Shown: piece after piece, positions 7,164 through 14,253 of the stretch
How the letters are laid out: each line of letters begins with the position of its first letter
Position numbering within the stretch: the stretch's first letter is position 1
NCBI GenBank assembly: GCA_028290165.1
Contig: JAQGKJ010000836.1
Coordinates: 1-16,209 of the forward strand
Source: Bradyrhizobium sp.
Lineage (GTDB): Bacteria; Pseudomonadota; Alphaproteobacteria; Rhizobiales; Xanthobacteraceae
Length of the DNA: 16,209 nucleotides
Direction: 5' to 3'
Notes under the pieces: model-generated
Told to the model about the DNA's origin: nothing
What the model saw: only the letters and a program-made list of their open reading frames with translations
The model's database searches: none
Made by a program: the position numbers and the translations under genes

Positions 7164-8096
7164 ATGCGATGGCTGCAAAGAGTCCTGGACTTGGCATATA
7201 ACCACATCCGGGGACTGCTGATAGCCAGCAGGCACATCCACGAGACGAAGATCCTTGTGGCAAAGGCGCTGATCTCGCAAACGGCGATCATGGGAAAGCT
7301 TGATGATATTCGCGCCGCCGAGTTCAAAGTGTTTTCCCAGTTTGGCGAAGACGGCATCATCCAATACTTGATCCGGCAGGCGCGGGTCCCGGCGCAAAGC
7401 CGGAGCTTCGTCGAATTCGGTGTCGAGTCTTACGACGAAGCGAATACCCGCTTTCTCTTGATCAACGACAATTGGCGCGGACTGATCATCGACGGCAACT
7501 CGTCGAGCATGCGCAGGGTGCGCAATAGCCCGATCTACTGGCGTCACAATCTCGTCGCGATCGAAGCTTTCGTCGATGCCGACAACATCAACAGGCTCAT
7601 CAAAGATGCGGGATTTTCCGGCGAGATTGGGTTGCTCAGCATCGATATCGACGGTAACGACTATTGGGTTTGGGAAAAGATCGACGTTGTCAATCCGATT
7701 GTCGTCGTTGTCGAATACAACAGCGTGTTCGGTTCACGGCATGCCGTGACGGTTCCCTATGACAAGCAGTTCAGCCGATCGCGGGCTCACAGTTCGCATT
7801 TGTATTGGGGGGCTTCGCTGAAGGCGCTGGTGGAACTGGGTGATCGCAAGGGCTATGCATTTGTGGGATCGAACAATGCAGGCAACAACGCATTCTTCAT
7901 CCGCCGTGACAGTCTCAACGGCCAGAAAGAATTGTCGGCGACCGAGGGCTATGTCGAATCGCAGTTTCGAGAATCCCGCGACGAAACCGGAAGCTTGACC
8001 TTCCTGTCAGGGGCTGCCCGGCTGCAGATGATTATGCATTTGCCGATCTATGATGTGGAGCGAAATTCCGTCGTGCGACTTGGTGAGCTGGATTGA
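7164..8096 (+). CDS. FkbM-like methyltransferase-fold protein
   Basis: With the ATG at 7164 the protein has 310 residues. The core resembles FkbM-type SAM methyltransferases: FSQFGEDGIIQYLI (57-70), FVEFGVESYDEANTRFLLINDNWRGLIIDGN (82-112) in the place of motif I and its following acidic strand, and LLSIDIDGNDYWVW (157-170) as the later acidic motif. The glycine-rich E-x-G-x-x-x-G loop of active enzymes is altered (EFGVES), so SAM binding is plausible but unproven. The 50 N-terminal residues are helical. The start is uncertain: a TTG at 7083 would add 27 residues, and a better-placed ATG at 7120 lies in another frame that stops soon after. An O-methyltransferase role on the glycan is inference from family and context. 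The next gene begins 37 bp downstream. Confidence 0.6.
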   Translation: MRWLQRVLDLAYNHIRGLLIASRHIHETKILVAKALISQTAIMGKLDDIRAAEFKVFSQFGEDGIIQYLIRQARVPAQSRSFVEFGVESYDEANTRFLLINDNWRGLIIDGNSSSMRRVRNSPIYWRHNLVAIEAFVDADNINRLIKDAGFSGEIGLLSIDIDGNDYWVWEKIDVVNPIVVVVEYNSVFGSRHAVTVPYDKQFSRSRAHSSHLYWGASLKALVELGDRKGYAFVGSNNAGNNAFFIRRDSLNGQKELSATEGYVESQFRESRDETGSLTFLSGAARLQMIMHLPIYDVERNSVVRLGELD

Positions 8097-8133
8097 TCTT
8101 TCGTCACCGCGTTGCGAAAAGGGGAGCCACACA

Positions 8134-8547
8134 ATGAGTTTCGAAGTGGTTGAATATGATGGCAGGCGATATGCCGAAATCATCTGGGCCGGCACGAGTG
8201 CGGACAAGAGTGTCTTTTTCTCTCCGGCGGATTCGTCGTTTCAGTTCGGGCTTCTCGCCCACGATGCCGGGTTCGTCGAGCCGGCTCACTATCATCCGCA
8301 GATCGAACGCCAGATTGACGATCTGCAGCAGATGTTCGTGGTTCAAAAAGGCCTCATTGCAGTGGACTTCTTTTCCGACAGCGGCGATCGTTTTCGAGAA
8401 GTCATCTTGCGGCAAGGAGATGCGATTCTGCTGATTCACGGGGCGCATTCGGTTCGCGTTCTTGAAACGATGCAGTGCATCAGCGTTAAACAAGGCCCCT
8501 TCTTGGGGGCAGGCCGTGACAAAGTGGATATAACTGTGAAGCGATGA
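8134..8547 (+). CDS. Small cupin-fold protein of unknown function
   Basis: A 137-residue single-domain cupin. Cupin motif 1 is visible as EPAHYHPQIERQIDDLQQMFVVQKG (49-73), with H52 and H54 as metal ligands and Q66 where many cupins have glutamate. Motif 2 is GDAILLIHGAHSVRVLE (95-111), with H105 as the likely third histidine. The C-terminal CISVKQGPFLGAGRDK segment (115-130) seems characteristic of small cupins found in polysaccharide loci. It lacks the RGxHAH-type segment of FdtA/QdtA 3,4-ketoisomerases, so that role is not assigned. The ATG at 8134 is chosen over an in-frame ATG at 8050 because it has a strong AAAAGGGGAG ribosome site (8117-8126) and does not overlap the gene before. It overlaps the next gene by ATGA, which suggests joint action with that aminotransferase, perhaps on the same sugar. 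Confidence 0.72.
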   Translation: MSFEVVEYDGRRYAEIIWAGTSADKSVFFSPADSSFQFGLLAHDAGFVEPAHYHPQIERQIDDLQQMFVVQKGLIAVDFFSDSGDRFREVILRQGDAILLIHGAHSVRVLETMQCISVKQGPFLGAGRDKVDITVKR

Positions 8548-9650
8548 TACCTGTCTTTGAACCGACGATCGGTGAAACGGAAATCGCATACGTCACGGAT
8601 GCGCTGCGGCGTGGCGAGATTTCCGGAAACTTCGGCACCTATCTCGACCGTTTTGAGAAGGGTTTCGCCGCCTATTGCGGATGCAGGCATGGCATTGCCG
8701 TCACCAGCGGTACAACCGCGCTACATCTTGCGGTGGACGCGGCCGGAATCGGGGCGGGTGACGAGGTCCTGGTCAGCGCCAGCACGAATATTGCGACCGC
8801 ATTGGGCGTGTACCACAACGGTGCTCTTCCAGTGCCGGTAGATTCCGAAGACGTAACGTGGAATCTGAACCTCGAACTTGTCGAATCCCTGATAACGCCG
8901 CGGACCAGGGCCATCATTCCCGTCCATCTCTTCGGCCATCCAGTCGACATGAATCAACTAATGAAGATTGCCAGACGGCACAACATCGTGGTGATCGAGG
9001 ACTGCGCTGAGTCGCACGGCGCAACGGTCAAGGGGCGCATGACCGGCAGCTTCGGGGACATGTCATGTTACAGCTTTTATGCGAATAAGATCATTACCAC
9101 CGGTGAGGGTGGGATGGTGACGACTAACGACGATCGGTTGGCCGAGCGCCTTCGTCTGCTGCGCAATCTGGGTTTCACCAAGCCTCGTTTCCGTCATGAG
9201 GTGGCGGGCTACAATTTTCGCATGACCAGCTATCAGGCCGCTATGGGGTTGGCGCAGCTCGAAAAGATCGACACGGTCATCGCCGAGAAGCGCCGGCTGG
9301 CCGCCAGATACAACGCCCTGTTGGCCGACGTGCCCGGTCTTGGCCTGCCGGTCGAGTTGAACTGGGCAAAGCACGTCTACTGGATGTACGCGATAATCGT
9401 GAAGCCTGAGTTCGGGTTGACCCGGGACGAATTAACCGGCAGGCTTGCGCAAGCAGGAGTTGAAACACGTACTTTCTTCTGTCCGATGAATCGCCAGCCT
9501 GTTTTCAGGGAACTTCCGGGTTTTCGTGTGGACGATTGTCCCGTTGCCGATCGGCTTTGGGAAACCGGCCTCTACCTTCCATCCACGCCTTCCTTGTCGG
9601 ATGAGAAGCTCGAATTCGTGCGAGATGCCATCGTCGCCACAAGGAATTGA
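8544..9650 (+). CDS. Perosamine-synthase-like nucleotide-sugar aminotransferase (DegT/DnrJ/EryC1/StrS)
   Basis: PLP-dependent transaminase of 368 residues. It begins MIPVFEPTIGETEIAYV with EISGNFGTYLDRFE (25-38), as in Per/RfbE 4-aminotransferases. Further marks are TSGTTALHLAV (54-64), GDEVLVSASTNIATA (72-86), PVHLFGHPVDM (126-136), PLP-ring aspartate D153 in IEDCAESHGA, and Schiff-base lysine K182 in SFYANKIITTGEGGM. The long match of ANKIITTGEGGM, GYNFRMTSYQAAMGLAQLEKID and WAKHVYWMYAIIVK to the GDP-perosamine synthase group suggests transfer to C4 of a 4-keto-6-deoxy sugar. No GDP-mannose dehydratase is in the window, so the nucleotide (GDP, UDP or dTDP) is open. Its ATG overlaps the cupin stop (ATGA). 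It is clearly a different subgroup from the aminotransferase at 5187. Confidence 0.85.
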   Translation: MIPVFEPTIGETEIAYVTDALRRGEISGNFGTYLDRFEKGFAAYCGCRHGIAVTSGTTALHLAVDAAGIGAGDEVLVSASTNIATALGVYHNGALPVPVDSEDVTWNLNLELVESLITPRTRAIIPVHLFGHPVDMNQLMKIARRHNIVVIEDCAESHGATVKGRMTGSFGDMSCYSFYANKIITTGEGGMVTTNDDRLAERLRLLRNLGFTKPRFRHEVAGYNFRMTSYQAAMGLAQLEKIDTVIAEKRRLAARYNALLADVPGLGLPVELNWAKHVYWMYAIIVKPEFGLTRDELTGRLAQAGVETRTFFCPMNRQPVFRELPGFRVDDCPVADRLWETGLYLPSTPSLSDEKLEFVRDAIVATRN

Positions 9651-9659
9651 GTTCGATCG

Positions 9660-10856
9660 ATGCACGTTGGCGTGGTTCTGGACGATATTGAGCCACAAGC
9701 CGGGGGTGGTTTCACCTTCGTCCATGATATCGCAGCTGCGCTGCTGGATTACGCCAAAGCAAGTCCACATCGTTTCACACTGATGGTGTCGCAGGCCTAT
9801 GCCGATGCGATGCTTGGACGAGAATTGGTGGCCAATGTTTCCGTCGTGCCAAGCCGCAAGCCGCGCTTCCTGGAGCGGCGCATCTCCCTGCTTCGCCATT
9901 ACGTGCCGGTTGTCGGCTATCTCTGGAAGTCGGTGAGCGGGCTGGAGCGGCAGATGGCTTCGCTCGGAGTTGATCTCGTCTGGATTGTCGCCGGCAGACT
10001 AATGGATACGTTTGAAATTCCCTTCGTGACCACCGTGTGGGATGTTCAACATTTGACTCATCCCTGGTTTCCAGAAGTGAGCGAAAACTGGAGATGGGAT
10101 CATCGAGAACTTTTCTTACGGCGTCACCTTCGCCGGGCGAGCTCGATCATCGTGGGTACGCAGGTCGGAAAGGACGAAATCGTCCGGTACTACGGCGTTC
10201 CCGACGAGCATATCGCGATTTTGCCGCATCCGACGCCCGGCTTCGCCCTGCGTGCCGCGCAGGAGACCGCCACCGATAAGCTGACGTACAACATCCCGCA
10301 GGACTACCTGCTCTATCCTGCTCAATTCTGGCCTCACAAGAACCATGTGAACCTGTTGAAGGCGCTCCGGCTTCTAATCGACGCCGACCCTGCGACACCG
10401 GCGCTCGTGCTGGTTGGATCGGACCAGGGAAATCGGGCGTTTGTCGAGAGTTGCGCCGCCGATCTTGGCGTTTCGCACAAGGTGTTTTTTCTTGGTTTCG
10501 TGCCGACGGAGGATTTGATCGGCCTATACAGGAATGCGCGGGCGCTGGTTTATCCATCCTTTTCCGGGCCCGAGAATCTTCCGCCGCTTGAAGCATTTGC
10601 GTTGGGATGTCCGGCAATCGTTTCGAACTACCGCGGTGCCGAGGAGCAGTTGGGCGATTGCGCCGTCCTGTTTGATCCGACCAGGCCCGCCGCGATCGCT
10701 GAGGCTGTTGCCCGTGTCGTCGCGGACGAGGAGCTGCGGGCTCAGCTTATCGAGCGCGGCAAAAGACGGGCAGCCCGATGGACCGGCCGCGAGTTCGTGG
10801 GCGGCATATTCCAGATATTCGATGCGTTCGATGCGCAGCGCTGTTGCTGGAAATGA
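9660..10856 (+). CDS. GT4-family glycosyltransferase (GT-B fold)
   Basis: A 398-residue transferase, usual for GT4. The N-terminal domain begins MHVGVVLDDIEPQAGGGFTFVHDI, with the glycine loop typical of the acceptor side. The C-terminal domain has LLYPAQFWPHKNHVNLLKALRLL (about 219-241), the segment where GT4 enzymes read YVGR...KN, then LVLVGSDQG, VFFLGFVPTEDLIGLYRNARALVYPSFSGPENLPPLEAFALGCPAIVSN (about 275-323) with the donor-binding E-x-x-x-P-x-x-E pattern, and a final GxxAVLFDP. The start lies 9 bases after the preceding stop, with AAGGA (9641-9645) inside that gene as a possible ribosome site, so it belongs to the same transcript. It probably adds one sugar of the repeat unit, possibly an amino sugar made by its neighbours. 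It is the last plus-strand gene and converges with the methyltransferase at 10909. Confidence 0.88.
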   Translation: MHVGVVLDDIEPQAGGGFTFVHDIAAALLDYAKASPHRFTLMVSQAYADAMLGRELVANVSVVPSRKPRFLERRISLLRHYVPVVGYLWKSVSGLERQMASLGVDLVWIVAGRLMDTFEIPFVTTVWDVQHLTHPWFPEVSENWRWDHRELFLRRHLRRASSIIVGTQVGKDEIVRYYGVPDEHIAILPHPTPGFALRAAQETATDKLTYNIPQDYLLYPAQFWPHKNHVNLLKALRLLIDADPATPALVLVGSDQGNRAFVESCAADLGVSHKVFFLGFVPTEDLIGLYRNARALVYPSFSGPENLPPLEAFALGCPAIVSNYRGAEEQLGDCAVLFDPTRPAAIAEAVARVVADEELRAQLIERGKRRAARWTGREFVGGIFQIFDAFDAQRCCWK

Positions 10857-10909
10857 CCGGCAACAATCGAGGACTTGCTATCGATGTCGCAATTGCCGCC
10901 AACCTCGAT
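10842..10909. terminator. Convergent-gene stem-loops (possible bidirectional terminator)
   Basis: TGTTGCTGG (10842-10850) pairs with CCGGCAACA (10857-10865), with one G-T wobble, around a 6-base loop that holds the GT4 stop codon (10854-10856). A second pair, ATCGAGG (10866-10872) and CCTCGAT (10903-10909), encloses the rest of the 52-bp gap, with TTGC and GCAA inside. Neither is followed by a T-run. Position between converging genes favours a termination role. Confidence 0.35.
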
Positions 10910-11703
10910 CAAACATTGCTCTTCGAGAACAGATAGGTCTGCGTTGTCGAATGATGGCCGGTAACCTCGCGCATTTCGTAAGCGATGCACGCCCATTCGC
11001 GTTCGAGCCGCAATCCGGCGTGTTGGCAGAGCGACATCAGTTCCTGCTTGTCGAAGATAATCTCGATGACCGGTGCGCCATAGGCGTATTTTCGTATGAA
11101 AGTCGTTCGATATTCGTCAAAGACCGGCACGGTATGAAAAATACAATAGCGCGACGCAACGCGCGCTGCCTCGCCGATCGCCGCGCGATAATCGACGATG
11201 TGCAGGAGCGATACGCCATTGAACACGATGTCGAAAGCAGCGTCTGCGTAAGGCAGCCGGGTCGCGTCGCCGACGTCAAAGGCGGTTGAAGGATAATGCG
11301 CACGGGCGCGGGCAATCATGGCCTGCGAATAATCGATGCCTGTGTAGCTGATACCGTCGGCGAGCAGGGTGGCCAGCACTTCCGAATAGCAGCCGCTGCC
11401 GCAGCCGACCTCGAGCACGCGCGGGTGCGTGATGTTGGTTGCATCTACGGCTTCGGCCGCGACCTTGAAGTCGATCCGCGGTTCGCCACGCTTCATGGCG
11501 GCGATCAGCCCGCGATAAGCGCGCTCCTGTCGCGCCACGGTACGCGCGGCAAGCCATCCGGCCGATGAGGCCGTCATGTTCCTAGCCTCGTCCGCGCCGG
11601 CGAGCACGCGATGATCGCTCGAACTCATAATATGACGGCGCAGGATCGGCGATGCCTTGACGACGCGCTTGCCGATTTGTCTGAGGATGCGGGAGAACTT
11701 CAT
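10909..11703 (-). CDS. Class I SAM-dependent methyltransferase
   Basis: A 264-residue protein with a standard Methyltransf_11-like core. Motif I is VLEVGCGSGCYSEVL (96-110), the acidic strand GIDYSQAMI follows (122-130), then DVGDATRLPYADAAFDIVFNGVSLLHI (about 142-168) covers motifs II and III. The first 95 residues are helical and basic, and about 80 residues follow the core. Its ATG (11703) overlaps the stop of the gene before it on the minus strand (ATGA), so it is probably translated by coupling with the CgeB-like glycosyltransferase. A methionine at residue 26 is a less likely start. It may methylate the sugar placed by that transferase; the acceptor cannot be told from sequence. It is unrelated in detail to the methyltransferase at 1296-2327. 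Confidence 0.82.
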   Translation of the reverse strand: MKFSRILRQIGKRVVKASPILRRHIMSSSDHRVLAGADEARNMTASSAGWLAARTVARQERAYRGLIAAMKRGEPRIDFKVAAEAVDATNITHPRVLEVGCGSGCYSEVLATLLADGISYTGIDYSQAMIARARAHYPSTAFDVGDATRLPYADAAFDIVFNGVSLLHIVDYRAAIGEAARVASRYCIFHTVPVFDEYRTTFIRKYAYGAPVIEIIFDKQELMSLCQHAGLRLEREWACIAYEMREVTGHHSTTQTYLFSKSNV

Positions 11704-12893
11704 CGCTGCGCACGAATGGTGTCAACGAAGCCCAGAATTTCGGTGGCGCGATGGCGATAGGTGTGTTGCGCCATGGTCCTTGCCTGGCCGGCGTGCGCGA
11801 TCTCCGCCCGGCCCTTATCGTCGCCGAGATGACGATCGATAGCCCCAAGACAATCATCGATCGAGCGCCATACCGCTACCTCGCGGTCGGGAGCGAACAG
11901 CGTGTGGAGATTGTCCTTGAAATCGGTCAGCAGAAAGGCACCGACGCCGGTTGCCTCGAACAGCCGCATGTTGCCGGCTTCCCGGCCGGCAAGATCGATA
12001 TGCGAATTGAGCGTGATGCGCGAGCGCCTGAGCACCTGATACATGTCGGCCCCCCATACTTCGCCCTGGAAGCAACGATGCAGGGGCGAGGAGGCGGGCA
12101 GTGCCCGCGGGCGGTTTCCCCAAAGCCTTAGATCGTAGCGCCGGGCGACCGCTTCCAGAACTGCAATCCGCTGCAAATGGTCGACCGAAACAGAACCGAC
12201 GAAGGAGACGTCGATGTCGGCTGCGGGCTTCTCGGGTAAGACGTCGAGGACGGCCGGCTCGAACGCGAGATGGTTGACCTCGGCGCGGACGCCGAGGGCG
12301 CAGAAGAATTTCACTGTCGTCGGCAATTGCGAGATCATCAAGTCGTAGACGGACCAGTCCTCGCCGCGCGACGGCTCGATCCCAACCTGTCCGATCGCGA
12401 TCGGTTTGCCGATCTCCTTGATGCGCCGCATGAGCTTAGTATCGATGTGGAAGAGATCCTGGTTGAGCAGGAGATCCGGCCTGAATTCCTCGATCTGGGC
12501 GAGCAGGATGTTCTCGGCCTGCGGGTCGAGCGTCGGGCTCAATCCGACCTTGCGGGCAAGCGGCCTCAGTATCGGTTTGAACGGCGTCACCGCACGCTCA
12601 AGCCAGCCCGGCAGCGCACGGCGCTCGACAACGGCAGTTGCCTCCGGCGGATCGAACGCCATGCCGTGCTCGCGTGCCCACGCGGCCTGGAGGCAAGGAT
12701 TGTTGACGTGGATCTCCGCCGCCGCATGGCCCAATGCGGCGAAGTTCCTGGAATAAAAGTCGGCGAGGCCAAACAGGTTTGCGTTCCGCGCCGCCATCTG
12801 GGTCGCATAGGGAGCGCTCTCGAGCCCGGGTTGAGCACGATAGAGCCAAGCCTGGAAGCGCGGATAGTCCGAGTTGAGAACGAGGATGCGCAT
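11700..12893 (-). CDS. CgeB-like glycosyltransferase (GT-B, glyco_trans_1_2 type)
   Basis: A 397-residue protein beginning MRILVLNSDYPRFQAWLY, typical of CgeB-family proteins, in which a first Rossmann domain recognises the acceptor. The middle contains LLNQDLFHIDTKLMRRIKEIGKPIAIGQVGIEPS (about 141-174) and DVSFVGSVSVDHLQRIAVLEAV (about 227-248), matching the inter-domain strand. The C-terminal donor domain reads YQVLRRSRITLNSHIDLAGREAGNMRLFEATGVGAFLLTD (about 283-322), the family's R-x-F-E-a-x-a-x-G-x signature, and ends with a helix containing HTYRHRATEIL. The ATG at 12893 is 7 bases from the rfbB stop, and its own stop overlaps the following methyltransferase start. It is probably cytoplasmic and adds a repeat-unit sugar; the donor is unknown. 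Confidence 0.75.
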   Translation of the reverse strand: MRILVLNSDYPRFQAWLYRAQPGLESAPYATQMAARNANLFGLADFYSRNFAALGHAAAEIHVNNPCLQAAWAREHGMAFDPPEATAVVERRALPGWLERAVTPFKPILRPLARKVGLSPTLDPQAENILLAQIEEFRPDLLLNQDLFHIDTKLMRRIKEIGKPIAIGQVGIEPSRGEDWSVYDLMISQLPTTVKFFCALGVRAEVNHLAFEPAVLDVLPEKPAADIDVSFVGSVSVDHLQRIAVLEAVARRYDLRLWGNRPRALPASSPLHRCFQGEVWGADMYQVLRRSRITLNSHIDLAGREAGNMRLFEATGVGAFLLTDFKDNLHTLFAPDREVAVWRSIDDCLGAIDRHLGDDKGRAEIAHAGQARTMAQHTYRHRATEILGFVDTIRAQR

Positions 12894-12900
12894 CGGTTCG

Positions 12901-14013
12901 TTAAACCGCGATCCGGAAACCGTAGTTCTTGTCGATCCATGCCTTGTAGGCGCCGCTGGTCACGTCGCGCCACCATTCCTGCTGGTCCAGATACCACCGA
13001 ACGGTCTGGGAGAGCCCGGCCTCGAACTTGACGCTGCACGGCCTGTCGAGTTCGCCCGCGAGCTTGCTGGCGTCGATCCCGTAGCGATGATCGTGGCCCG
13101 GCCGGTCGGTTACATAGCTGATCAGCGATCGGCAGCCATGTCCCGAAGCCGCGGGGCAGGATGGAAAACGCGAGGCGAGGCCCGGATCGGCCGCGAAAGC
13201 GGCGTCGAGCGCCTCGCAGATCATGCCGACGACGTCCCGGTTATTCCGCTCGTTGCCGCCGCCGACATTGTAGGTTTCCCCTATCCGGCCCCGTTCGATC
13301 ACACTCATCAGCGCGCCGCAATGATCGGAGACGTGCAACCAGTCGCGGACATTGGTGCCGTCGCCGTAGATCGGCAGCGACCTTCCCTCCAATGCATGAA
13401 TGATCATCAGCGGGATCAGCTTCTCGGGATGCTGGTAAGGTCCATAATTGTTCGAGCAATTGGTAATGAGCGCCGGCATTCCGTAGGTCGCTACGAATGC
13501 GCGTACAAGATGATCGCTCGCCGCCTTGCTGGCGGCGTAAGGCGAATTGGGGCGATACGGCGAGGATTCCGAAAACGCGGGATCGCTCGGCCCGAGCGAA
13601 CCGTAGACCTCGTCGGTCGACACGTGAAGAAACCGCGCGCGATCGATCGTGCCTGACGCGCGCCATGCATCCTGAGCCGCCTTCAGCAAGGTGAAAGTGC
13701 CGAGCACGTTGGTTTGCAGGAAAGCCTCGGGGTCGACGATGGATCGATCGACGTGAGATTCAGCGGCCAGATGAACGACACGCGTGAATTTGTGTTCGTC
13801 GAACAGCCGCCGCATCAGCGCCGCGTCGCCGATGTCGCCCTTGACGAACAGGATGCTGCGATCCGCAATCAGCGGCTCGAGGCTGCGGACGTTGGCGGCA
13901 TAGGTCATGGCGTCCACCACAATGAGCCGGTCATCGGCGTGCGCCGCGCGCCATGCATGGACAAGGTTCTGGCCGATGAAACCTGCACCGCCGGTGATCA
14001 GAACGCTCTGCAT
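12901..14013 (-). CDS. rfbB: dTDP-glucose 4,6-dehydratase
   Basis: Converts dTDP-glucose to dTDP-4-keto-6-deoxy-glucose with bound NAD, the branch point for deoxysugars. The 370-residue extended SDR protein has the NAD loop GGAGFIG (8-14), D60 in VKGDIGD, HLAAESHVDRSI (81-92), the catalytic triad T133-D134-E135 in VSTDEVYGSL, and Y159/K163 in SPYAASK. NCSNNYGPYQHPEKLIPLMI and YGDGTNVRDWLHVSDH complete the family pattern; the segment before DRPGHDHRYGID is slightly longer than in the E. coli enzyme. The ATG at 14013 is chosen because the protein then starts at the Rossmann strand and because AAGGGG (14019-14024) lies 5 bases upstream; an upstream start at 14193 would add 60 unrelated residues. 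First gene of a minus-strand operon with the CgeB-like transferase and the methyltransferase. Confidence 0.96.
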   Translation of the reverse strand: MQSVLITGGAGFIGQNLVHAWRAAHADDRLIVVDAMTYAANVRSLEPLIADRSILFVKGDIGDAALMRRLFDEHKFTRVVHLAAESHVDRSIVDPEAFLQTNVLGTFTLLKAAQDAWRASGTIDRARFLHVSTDEVYGSLGPSDPAFSESSPYRPNSPYAASKAASDHLVRAFVATYGMPALITNCSNNYGPYQHPEKLIPLMIIHALEGRSLPIYGDGTNVRDWLHVSDHCGALMSVIERGRIGETYNVGGGNERNNRDVVGMICEALDAAFAADPGLASRFPSCPAASGHGCRSLISYVTDRPGHDHRYGIDASKLAGELDRPCSVKFEAGLSQTVRWYLDQQEWWRDVTSGAYKAWIDKNYGFRIAV

Positions 14014-14253
14014 CGGAGCCCCTTGGTTGTCTGACACCCGCAGTTGTTTCCTTGAATGTGATAAACCTCGACCATTTCTTTGGAAATCGAGCGATGTCGG
14101 CAAGACGCGCGAACCGGGTGGATTGTCCAAGTTGCCCCCGAGGCGGTTGTCCCGCCGGCGCCGAGTGATAATCGGTCGGATTCGGATCGTCAATAGTGGG
14201 ACAATCGGCTCAATTGGCGCTTTGCGCCACCTGCCTGGCGTACGTCCGATCGA
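14014..14253. other. Intergenic region upstream of rfbB
   Basis: A 240-bp gap between two minus-strand genes. It holds the rfbB ribosome site, an imperfect hairpin (CTCG 14067-14070 and ATTTC 14074-14078 pairing with GAAAT 14083-14087 and CGAG 14088-14091, with a 3-base bulge), and one copy of a short flank repeat shared with the region after the second Wzy-like gene. A weak promoter-like pair for rfbB, TTTCCA and TATCAC with 17-base spacing on the minus strand, overlaps the hairpin. Confidence 0.35.
14158..14190 (-). repeat. Flank repeat copy 1
   Basis: About 33 bp, alignable by eye to 15727-15759 at about 26 of 34 positions with one gap. Both copies lie just downstream of a Wzy-like paralogue on the minus strand (64 bases after the first stop, 12 after the second), so they look like part of the same tandem duplication. 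Confidence 0.45.

Noticed and set aside
6997..7263. 88-codon minus-strand frame in the gap before the FkbM-like gene
   Set aside because: It overlaps the start of the FkbM-like gene, has low-complexity Ser/Arg-rich composition, no ribosome site that I can see and no recognisable motif.
8134..8547. Assignment of the cupin as FdtA/QdtA 3,4-ketoisomerase
   Set aside because: Size and context fit, but the family's RGxHAH-like segment and overall sequence pattern are not present.
12270..13031. Long plus-strand open frames opposite the CgeB-like and rfbB genes
   Set aside because: They are antisense shadows of clearly recognised minus-strand genes, rich in Arg and Asp as expected for reverse frames in GC-rich DNA.
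14014..14193. 60-residue N-terminal extension of RfbB
   Set aside because: The extension is basic and unlike the family; the ATG at 14013 has a strong ribosome site and starts at the Rossmann strand.
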